60,000 nucleotides of DNA from Antedon mediterranea (Eukaryota; Echinodermata; Crinoidea; Comatulida; Antedonidae): positions 32,167,795 to 32,227,794 of the forward strand of contig NC_092670.1 in assembly GCF_964355755.1 (NCBI RefSeq), given 5' to 3'. Both the position numbers and the translations under genes were made by a program. Below, piece after piece: positions 35,892 through 44,789 of the stretch (position 1 is the stretch's first letter; each line of letters opens with the position of its first letter). Below the pieces are notes generated by a model. It had not been told where the DNA came from and searched no databases. It worked only from the letters and a program-made list of their open reading frames with translations.

Positions 35892-37517
35892 ATGCTGTTT
35901 CAGCTTATCGGAATCACTTTGCTTATTATTGCTCAAAATGCTACTGCAGAAGAACAATTTGTAGAGTTTGATTCTTATTATTGGTTGAAAGATCAATCTA
36001 ACCCCCGGCAGGCTGTAAACGTCATATCATCGAGTGAAACTTACAAAATAACTCAACAAGTATTAACGTTTACTCAGGATGATGAACAGACGGTAGACTA
36101 CAAGGCTAATCTGACAGACACGTTAAAAACAGTCAACTGTAATTATTTTCTATCTTTCAATGAACAAGATGACGGAATATACACATGCCAAGATGATGAC
36201 AATCAACAATTTGCGATTCCTGCAGGTAACGTCATACAGGATTTGCCACCTGTATATTATGCTTGGAGAATTGCGTGTGAAGAATTAGTAAATAACATCA
36301 CAGAAGGTGAGGAAGTAGCAATCGCATGCAAGGTAAAGCGTATATCACCACTGAAAAATGACAATTATAAAATAACAATCGGATGGATCCAAGGAAGTAA
36401 TAACATTACACAGTCGTATCATTTTAATACTGCAGTAAGATTCAAACAAACGTTAAAGGGATACCAATTGGGAAACGGCATATTCTTTTATTGTTATTCA
36501 AAAGTAATCCAACTTCAAAAATATAACGAATTTATAAATCGGTGTTACACAGTGATTATAACGGTTTACCCTCGTCCATTATTTACCGACACCACCAATA
36601 AAAAGCATGAACATACTGTTGGTGAATATTGCTTTAAATGCCAAGCTACAGGTGGATCTGGCCAGAAGAATTACTACTGGACTTTAAATGGTCGACTTCT
36701 CTCAGAGACAGAGTACGATGGGGAAAAAGACAACGAAAAATGTTTTATAAATTTAACAGCTGATGATTACGTAATCGAGTGTCTGGTGAGTACGCAAGAC
36801 AATTCTGATGAAATAGAGCCCATTGCAGACGATATAACGGAAACCTACAAAACTGAAGCTGGTTACAATATTGATGCATCAACAGGTAGGCCTACTACCA
36901 TGACAGCAGATCAATATAAAAGTACATATAATTACAAATCAATAGTTAAATCAACAGACAGGCAATTGATAGATCATTACAAACAGTCAACTTTAATTCT
37001 AGCAGCATCAACGTCTATTATGTTGATAGTGGTTTTTATTCTCATCTATTTACTTAAACAGGCAAAAGCTGCCATTGAAATTCAAAAGAGGAGATATGAT
37101 GATATTATCAAAATCACAAGAAACCAATGTACAGACTACGAACGCGTCTTTAACATCAAAGAATGTGAAGAACCTTTAGAAAAGACACAACTAGAACAAC
37201 CAGAAGAGTTGGATATTTTTAGCATAAAAGATGCTGATGAGAAACCATCAACAAGCAAACAAGTGATATCTACAAAAGCAGAAAACGAACCCTGTAAATC
37301 TAGGAAAACAGATAGAAATGTAGAACAAGATGAAGATGTATATTATAGCATTAGAGATGATGACGATCAACATTTAACAAACAAACCAGACAATGAATCT
37401 CATAAATCATCACAAAAGGTAAAAATTAAAAGTAAACACGTTGAAGTCTTTACAAACGAATGTTATGGAAGTTTCACTAATGAACCTAAACAAAATACGA
37501 AAAAAAGTGAGCCATAA
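35892..37517 (+). CDS. Three-Ig transmembrane receptor, copy 4 (tail shortened by a frame change)
   Basis: This is a frame of 541 residues from ATG 35892, which opens the signal peptide (MLFQLIGITLLIIAQNATA). The frame is open for 75 codons further upstream but without signal-peptide character, and the shared promoter-like element lies inside that part, so the internal ATG is preferred. The three Ig-like domains have DGIYTC, GNGIFFYC and YYWTLNG ... IECLVST. The membrane span is at about 366-390 (TLILAASTSIMLIVVFILIY). The 150-residue tail includes DEDVYYSIRDDDD. It ends early in NTKKSEP because an A-run of seven (37500-37506) replaces the six of the copy at 29190, so the DYMQP and DDGYLEI motifs are read only in the next frame (to 37668). 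The ectodomain is nearly identical to the copy at 44790, and the tail to that of the copy at 38726. The frame change could be real or a sequence error. Confidence 0.87.
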   Translation: MLFQLIGITLLIIAQNATAEEQFVEFDSYYWLKDQSNPRQAVNVISSSETYKITQQVLTFTQDDEQTVDYKANLTDTLKTVNCNYFLSFNEQDDGIYTCQDDDNQQFAIPAGNVIQDLPPVYYAWRIACEELVNNITEGEEVAIACKVKRISPLKNDNYKITIGWIQGSNNITQSYHFNTAVRFKQTLKGYQLGNGIFFYCYSKVIQLQKYNEFINRCYTVIITVYPRPLFTDTTNKKHEHTVGEYCFKCQATGGSGQKNYYWTLNGRLLSETEYDGEKDNEKCFINLTADDYVIECLVSTQDNSDEIEPIADDITETYKTEAGYNIDASTGRPTTMTADQYKSTYNYKSIVKSTDRQLIDHYKQSTLILAASTSIMLIVVFILIYLLKQAKAAIEIQKRRYDDIIKITRNQCTDYERVFNIKECEEPLEKTQLEQPEELDIFSIKDADEKPSTSKQVISTKAENEPCKSRKTDRNVEQDEDVYYSIRDDDDQHLTNKPDNESHKSSQKVKIKSKHVEVFTNECYGSFTNEPKQNTKKSEP

Positions 37518-37668
37518 GATACAGTTCAAGATGGTATCTGAAACAATCAAAAACAAGAAACTAGAAGACACAGCGGATGACTACATGCAGCCGATCACAC
37601 AGTTATACAGCAATAAAATATACAGTACCAATGACAGTGATGACGGTTACTTAGAAATAAAATCTTAA
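37507..37668 (+). pseudogene. Out-of-frame C-terminus of receptor copy 4
   Basis: In the +1 frame relative to the gene, the DNA still encodes VSHKIQFKM, LEDTADDYMQPI and DSDDGYLEIKS, then TAA. It matches the normal C-terminus of the copy at 29190. Its preservation suggests either a very recent lesion or that the one-base difference is not real. Confidence 0.8.
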
Positions 37669-38275
37669 ATGATCATTTTAGAGCAATAATACGAAGTTCT
37701 GTAATTGTGAGATGATTTATTATTATGTTATAGGCCTACAGACATTAACGCATGCTACTTTTTAAATGTATATTTAACCAGCTTAAGTGTTACAAGATTT
37801 TATTAACTTTTGACTATATACATTTTACTCGAATTATACATTAATCATTTACTATAAGAATAAAAAAAAGATATTTATTAAAATGTTACAACTTTATTAT
37901 ATATATTTGCTCGCATTATACATTAGTATCATTTACCATATATTATAACCAAGGTGTTCTTATAAATGAATTATTCCTAACTGAATTTATCAAAGAAAAA
38001 AGTATGTATTGATTGATTTATTTCTTTATCTATGTATGGTGTTACAAGATGAAACTTTTTATAATACTGTAACAAATAATAACGAACTCGCATTAGTACA
38101 GTATTATTTATCATAAACATTACAAAGGTGGCCTTATTTAAGGATATGTAAGTTACGTTTTGATTTTTTAGATTAAGTTATTCCTTATTGTAGGCATATA
38201 ATAAGTATTACTAATGTATTATTTTACTTCACTATAACAAACATTCGTTAATTAGTTGTGATTGGCTTACGACGT

Positions 38276-38437
38276 GCTGAGCCTTTCATAAATGAATGTT
38301 ATGTCTGTAGCTTCAATTCAAAGAAACCAGCGGATGCAGTGGAAGATTATATGCAACCCATTATAACAACACATCTATATAGCGACACTAAAAACATGGA
38401 CAAAAATGAAGATGGTTACTTAGAAATAATATCTTAA
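38276..38437 (+). pseudogene. Orphan receptor tail piece 2
   Basis: 54 codons are open and read AEPFINECYVCSF ... AVEDYMQPI ... NEDGYLEIIS, then TAA. This is the last third of a family tail, with hemITAM-like EDGYLEI intact and no ectodomain. The DNA just before it is receptor 3' flank (GATTGGCTTACGA), so the piece begins at a sharp junction. It is probably the end of a receptor gene whose front was deleted. Confidence 0.75.
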
Positions 38438-38624
38438 AACATGTATAACCCAATAATAACACATCATGTGATGTTAAAAGTTTTAAAATGCGTTCGAAAC
38501 TTAACGAATCTTATCTCGCAGATTAGCGTTTGAATGGATGTTTGAGGCTGTAGCCTAATCTATAACTCTTCCTCGATTTAAACATGATTGTTTTTGTTAT
38601 TCGAAAGTTTATCCAAAAAGCATT

Positions 38625-38644
38625 ACTTCCTTGTTTTGTGAAAC
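38625..38644 (+). promoter_or_regulatory. Shared upstream element of receptor copy 5
   Basis: ACTTCCTTGTTTTGTGAAAC lies 101 bases before the start codon. Confidence 0.6.
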
Positions 38645-38725
38645 TGTACATTCAGTTAGATGTAGCTATTCGTAGCAACAACACCTAGATTGTGTACACA
38701 TTACCCAAAAGATAAAGAACCAAAA

Positions 38726-39943
38726 ATGCTGTTTCATCTGTATCTTATTGGAATCAGTTTGCTCATTATTGCCCAAAATGTTAAAGCAGAAGAACAGTTT
38801 GTAGAGTTTGATTCTTACTATTATTTGAAAGCTAGTCAATCGAACCCCCGGCAGGCTGTGAACGTCGTACCATCGAGTGAAACTTACAAAATAACTAAAC
38901 AAGTAGGCCTATTAACGTTTACTCAGGATGGTGAACAGACGGTAGACTACAAGGCTATTCTGAAAGACAAGTTAAACACAGTCAACTGTAACTATTTTCT
39001 ATCTTACAATATGCAAGATGACGGAATATACACGTGCCAAGATGATGATAATCATCACTTTGCGATTCATGCAGGTGACGTCATACAGGCTTTGTCACCT
39101 GTATATTATGCTTGGAGAATTACTTGTGAAGATTTAATACATAACATCACAGAAGGTGAGGAAGTAGTAATCGTATGCAAGGTAAAGCGTATATTATCAC
39201 CATTGAAAAACGACAATTATAAAATAACAATAGGATGGATCCAAGGAAGTAATAACATTACACAGTCGTATTATTTTACTGAACCAGTAAGATTCAAAAA
39301 AACGTTTAAAGGTTACCAATTGGGAAACGGCATATTCTTTTATTGCATTTCAAAAGTAATCCAACTTCAAAACTATAACGAATTTATAAATCGGTGCTAC
39401 ACATTGATTTTAACAGTTTATCCCCCTCAATTATTTACCGACACCAATAGCAAGCAGAATACTGTTAGTGAACATTGCTTTAAATGTCAAGCTGCAAGTG
39501 GATCTGACCAGAATATTTACTGGACATTAAATGGACAACTGCTGTCGGGGACAGAGTACAATGGGGAAGATGGCAACGAAAAATGTTTCAGAAATGTAAT
39601 AGCTGGTGATTACGTAGTCGAGTGTCTGGTGAGTACGCAAGACAATTCTGATGAAATAGAGCCTATTGCTGACGATATAATGGAAACCTACAAAACTGAA
39701 GCTGGTTACAATAATGATACATTAACAAGTAGGCCTACTACCATGACAGCAGATCAATATCAAAGTACATATCATTACAAATCAATAGTGAAATCAACAG
39801 ACAGGCAATTGATAGATCATTACCAACAGTCAACTTTAATTCTAGCAGCATCAACATCTATTATGTTGATAGTGGTTTTTATTCTCATCTATTTACTTAA
39901 ACAGGCAAAAGCTGCCATTGAAATTCAAAAAGAGGAGATATGA
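38726..39943 (+). CDS. Three-Ig transmembrane receptor, copy 5 (nearly tailless as read)
   Basis: This is a frame of 405 residues from ATG 38726 (signal peptide MLFHLYLIGISLLIIAQNVKA). Three Ig-like domains have DGIYTCQDDDN, GNGIFFYC and IYWTLNG ... VECLVST; domain 3 has lost a residue around SGSDQN. The membrane span is at about 370-393, the same sequence as in copy 4. The frame then ends 12 residues later in IEIQKEEI, because the A-run at 39927-39931 has five A where copy 4 has four. The rest of the tail continues in the next frame. As read, the protein is a membrane-anchored receptor without signalling motifs, so a decoy role is possible. Alternatively it is a young pseudogene, or the base is an error. 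A second lesion near 40455-40469 argues for real decay. Confidence 0.8.
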   Translation: MLFHLYLIGISLLIIAQNVKAEEQFVEFDSYYYLKASQSNPRQAVNVVPSSETYKITKQVGLLTFTQDGEQTVDYKAILKDKLNTVNCNYFLSYNMQDDGIYTCQDDDNHHFAIHAGDVIQALSPVYYAWRITCEDLIHNITEGEEVVIVCKVKRILSPLKNDNYKITIGWIQGSNNITQSYYFTEPVRFKKTFKGYQLGNGIFFYCISKVIQLQNYNEFINRCYTLILTVYPPQLFTDTNSKQNTVSEHCFKCQAASGSDQNIYWTLNGQLLSGTEYNGEDGNEKCFRNVIAGDYVVECLVSTQDNSDEIEPIADDIMETYKTEAGYNNDTLTSRPTTMTADQYQSTYHYKSIVKSTDRQLIDHYQQSTLILAASTSIMLIVVFILIYLLKQAKAAIEIQKEEI

Positions 39944-40508
39944 TGATATTATCAAAATCACAAGAAATCAATATACAGACTACGAACGCGTCTTTAACAT
40001 CAAAGACTGTGAAGAACCTTTAGAAAAGACACAACTAGAACAACCAGAAGAGTTGGATATTTTTAGCATAAAAGATGCTGATGAGAAACCATCAACAAGC
40101 AAACAAGTGATATCTAGAAAACCAGAAAATGAACCCTGTAAATCTAGGAAAACAGATAGAAATGTAGAACAAGATGAAGATGTATATTATAGCATTAGAG
40201 ATGATGACGATCAACATTTAACAAACAAACCAGACAATGAATCTCATAAATCAACACAAAAGGTAACAATTAAAAGTAAACACGTTGAAGTCTTTACAAA
40301 CGAATGTTATGAAAGTGTCACTAATGAACCTAAACAATATACGAATAAAGGGAACAAGAAGACACAGTTCAAGATGGCATTTAAAACAAACGAAAACAAG
40401 AAACTAGAAGACACAGCGGATGACTACATGCAGGCGATCACACAGTTATACAGCAATACAATACAGTAACAATGCCAGTGATGACGGTTACTTAGAAATA
40501 ATATCTTA
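39932..40508 (+). pseudogene. Out-of-frame tail of receptor copy 5
   Basis: After the A-run the tail continues as KRRYDDIIKITRN, DEDVYYSIRDDDD and LEDTADDYMQAI, to a TAA at 40467. A small net deletion (CAATACAATACAG against the longer AATAAAATATACAGTACC of copy 4) moves the final DDGYLEIIS codons into yet another frame, ending at 40508. Two separate lesions affect this tail. Confidence 0.8.
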
Positions 40509-41859
40509 AGTGATCATTTAGAGCAATAATACAAAGTTCTGTAATTGTGAGATGATTTATTATTATGTTATAGGCCTACAGACATTAACGCATGCTACTT
40601 TTTAAATGTATATTTAACCAGCTTTAGTGTTACAAGATTTTAAAAACTTTACTATATACATTTTACTCCAATTATACAATAATCATTTACTATAAGAATA
40701 AAAAAAAAAGATATTTATAAAAATTTTACAAGATTTTTAAAACTTTATTATATATAATATATTTGCTCGCATTATACATTAGTATCATTTACCATATAAT
40801 ATAACCAAGGTTGTCTTATAAATGTATTATTCCTAACTGAATTTATCAACAAAAAAAAGTATGTATTGATTGATTTTTTTTTTTCATTATCTGTGTATGG
40901 TGTTGCAAGATGAAAGTTATTCCCTATTGTAGGCATTTACTTTTGCCATTAAACCGTGTACAGTATTAGAATTGTGATGAAACTCATAATACTGTAACAA
41001 ATAATAATGAACTCGCATGAGTACAGTATTATTTATCATAAACATTATCAAGGCGGCCTTATAAATGTCTATAAAATTATGTTTTAATAGAAAGATTAAT
41101 CAAGTTATTAATATTAGCTATTGTAGGCATACGAAATATAATTACCAATGTATTATTTTACTTAAACTATAAAAAACATTCGTTAATTAGTTGTGATTGG
41201 CTTACGATATATTACGGAACTGGGATTAATCTCATCTTCAAACGTAAATTGCGCAGCCAATCAAATAATTACTTTTTCAGTGTATATCACTTGTGTAAAC
41301 AAAATAATAATTAATATACAACTAAAATTACTTCTACTAAAAGTAATGAATGATACTGCTACTATTAAGTATTACAGTTTTATCTCAACTGTTCAAAGTT
41401 CATTGTAAACATATTTATGAAGGCCACGTACTCTTACATAACATGTTATGTTTCCATTCTGTATTATTGTTATAGTTGTTTATCGGTTGAAATATGAATA
41501 ATTCGTACTTTATATAAACAGAAAATTGTAATAATAAAAGTTCTCGTACTCTATATACTTTTTGTTTTAGTTATTTTAAAAGGTTAATATATATTGCGTG
41601 TGAAGAATTATGACTGAAAGGGAAATAAAATAATTTGTAAGTTTTAAATTGTGTTTTAGAAAAATAAATTTGAATACAATATTTCTATAAAAATAATATT
41701 AGAAAAAAACCTTTTATTGTTTGACATTAACATCGTTTGTTATACAGTATCAATAAATCACAAAACTGATGACGTAGATGATTATATTTGTGTGTTATAC
41801 AAAATGATGTGTTATGTGTATATAATGGTGATAAGTTGTTTACTTGTAAAAATTCTTAT

Positions 41860-41891
41860 TAGGTGATCATTTAGAATAAAATGATCACCTA
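41860..41891. repeat. 13-bp-arm hairpin, duplicated copy
   Basis: Same hairpin as at 32969-33000 (TAGGTGATCATTT arms), carried by the segmental duplication. Confidence 0.85.
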
Positions 41892-42295
41892 TTGTTATTG
41901 TATGAAATCTGTATTCTTTTTATTTATTTCTTTCTGTACAGATTTTGTGTGTCAATTATCTCAAAAATTTAATTGTCAATAATCACCAAAATTTCAAAAT
42001 ATATTTAAAATAATTTAGTTTAGTTATAGTTAAGTTTTCAGAGTGATCACTCATCCGTGACGTCATTTATACGCCATTTTGTGAAATCACATTATCAATA
42101 ATATCTCCATAATTCATTATCACATGTGAATAAAATTCACTACACATAAACGTCAGGTCAAAGGTAAAAATATTAGCAAATAAAAACTTGCGCGTTTCAA
42201 GGTCATGCGCGGGAAATTGCGCGTTAAAAATTTAAAAAGCTCAAAATTAAGTTTTGATCAATTTAGAGCATGAAATAGGCCATTTGCGTGTTTCA

Positions 42296-42364
42296 GGAAA
42301 AGAAACAAGCGGATCGGTGGACGATTATATGCAACCAATAAGTTACTTAGAAATAATATCTTGA
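42296..42364 (+). pseudogene. Orphan receptor tail piece 3 (duplicate of piece 1)
   Basis: It reads GKETSGSVDDYMQPI then SYLEIIS, as at 33405. No base change is seen, as expected of the recent duplication. Confidence 0.65.
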
Positions 42365-44070
42365 AACTTAATCAATTAAAATTAATCGTTCAATTCATTC
42401 ATTCATTCATTCATAATGGTATATTTATTAAAATCACCTTCACAGAAAAACTGAATTGTGACCCTTTTTTACATTATTAAAAGGTACTTAAAATATTTAA
42501 AATGTTTTAAAAAGATAGCATAAAATAACATCAAACATTGAGAACCACACAATACATCATATAAAAACATTAAAATAAACGAGCACAACATCAAAACAAG
42601 TAAAAATCTAAATGACTGGCCAAGTGAATTGAAAAAAAATTACCTAACATATTATATTTGATTCTTATTACTTCAACATTATATTATACAGAGGGATAAA
42701 ATTATTTTCAATACAGAAGTAAAATCAGTTGCGGTTCCACTGCCTAATCGTGTATGGAATGGAGCTGTTACGATATCTGACAGTCCGGCAAACAGGGACA
42801 GTAAGTTTGTTTGCGCTTCATAGGTCTCTGCCATATGAGACTCAAACCTACTGAGTGGAATACACTCATCTTGGCTTGAAATTACCGAGGCAAAAAAATT
42901 GCTACAAATTTCATTACGACATACATTTAACTGTATTAAGTTACACTGATCAAGAGCTAGATTATAGTGTGAAAACAGAGGCCCTAGAATAATTTTACAA
43001 GCTCGCTTCTGGATTCGCTCTAACATTATATCATTCAAGTTGGGTAAGACCAGAATGCCACACAGGAGCAGCGTATTCAGTTAAGGGTCTGACATACCCA
43101 GTATAAATAGTTAATAAGTCAACAATTGGCATTTTGAATCGCTTAAGTACTTTCAACATATATAATCTACCATTAGCTTTGCTAAGCAATTTAGTGATAT
43201 GAGAGCTCCATTTAAGATCAGAACTAATGTTAACGCCTAAGATTGTAGTATTATTCACAATGTTCAACGGCTGTCCATCAATGTTGACAACATGATTAAC
43301 ATTTTTTCTAGAAAAATTTACACTCATAACTAAACATTTGCTAGGATTAAGTTTCATATTATTAACTGTCGCCCATTGCGATAGATCGTTTAAGTGATTT
43401 TGCATAAAGCTAGGTTGTTTGCTAAGACGAGGTTCGACAATGGTAATATCATCAACATACTTAAATACGTCAATCGTCTTATCGTAAAAAACATCATTAA
43501 CCATGGCAAGGAAGCAGAGGGGTCCTAAGCTGGTACCTTGAGGGACACCTCCATGAATGTATTTCCATTCACTAATGGTGTCTAGATATCTAACACATTG
43601 TGTTCTATCACTTAGAAAACTCATAATCCATGTAATTACAGATGGACGGACTTGAAATGTAATCAACTTACAGATTAATACATTGTGGTCAACATAGTAA
43701 AAAGCTTTTATAAAATCAGTAACCACTACAGTACTTTCACTTTGTTTCTTATCAGCATTTCTATAGAGAACATCCATAAGCTTAACAAGATAATGATTAG
43801 TAGATATCCCTTTACGATACCATACTGGTTGTGGTCAAGGTTGGGATTCATGTCATTTAACAACAAACTTTAGACATGAAACTTTCTGCAATTTTTGCAA
43901 AGTGGTCAGTGAGGGAAATTGGTCTAAGTTTATCCCAAGTCGCAGGATTAGTTTTAAGAATAGGGATAACCACGGGACAACACCGTTACCAAAGGATTAA
44001 TTTATGATTGCAGCCAGAGGTTTGCTAATTTTATATGCAAATTCCTTAATTCGTAGTTAGAGAATCTTAT
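42365..44070 (-). mobile_element. Non-LTR retrotransposon 3' part, second duplicated copy
   Basis: The RT frame at 43777-43031 is the same 248 residues as at 34880-34134 except Leu for Met in the phrase ITKLLSKANG. Here the C-terminal part is also open at 43038-42679 (MLERIQKRACKIILGPLF, a usual LINE C-terminal phrase), overlapping the RT frame by eight bases in another frame. It came with the segmental duplication, not by a second insertion. Confidence 0.8.
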
Positions 44071-44688
44071 CTTATATGAATCTATAACTCTTCCTCAATT
44101 TAAAGATGTATTGTCCCTTGAAACACAAAAAATAAAAAAAAAATATTCTAAATTTAAATTGGCCATTTCAAGGTAATATTAAAGTTATTCACTTCAAGTC
44201 GAACATTTGAGGCAAAAACAACAAGTTTACGTAATTAACAGGTAAATTAATTTGATTACATTTCGTCTAGAAAATCGTCACGATTGAAAGTAAACAAAGA
44301 TTTCAAACCACAAGTATGCATTAATGCATGATGCTAATTAAAATTGTTTACAACTCGTCGCGGTTGAGAAGGTGTTTTCACGCAGATCTTGAGGAAGTCT
44401 TATGATTATCATAGCGATATTATTCTATGTGATTATGTATACAGAGTAGCCAACTTTGACTGCACTGGAAGTCAAAGTTATTTTTTGAACAAAAAAAAAC
44501 GTCCGTATTTCGGTTAAATTATTTTTTTTGTTCAACTAATTTTTGGTGAAAGTTAATAACTATTATGATAATTCAAAATGACCCACTTTTTTCGAAATAT
44601 AAAAAAAAAATTGTTTTTATTAGTCAAAGAGATAATACATCTTTAAACATAGTTATTATATTATTCGAAAGTTCATCCGAAAAGCATT

Positions 44689-44708
44689 ACTTCCTTGTTT
44701 TGCGAAAC
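44689..44708 (+). promoter_or_regulatory. Shared upstream element of receptor copy 6
   Basis: ACTTCCTTGTTTTGCGAAAC lies 101 bases before the start codon, identical to copy 4. Confidence 0.6.
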
Positions 44709-44789
44709 TGTACATTCAGTTATATTCAACTATTTGTAGCAACACCATCTAGATTGTGTATTCGTTACTCAAAAGATAAAGAAACAAAA

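Larger units (their letters stand above)
31850..36860 (+). repeat. Segmental duplication, left copy (~5 kb)
   Basis: This block matches 40735-45755 almost base for base over 5 kb (offset about 8.89 kb). It includes receptor 3' flank, a hairpin, an orphan tail, a LINE and the whole ectodomain of the copy at 35892. The match fades at about 36850-36870, in the stalk codons just before the membrane span. Confidence 0.9.
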
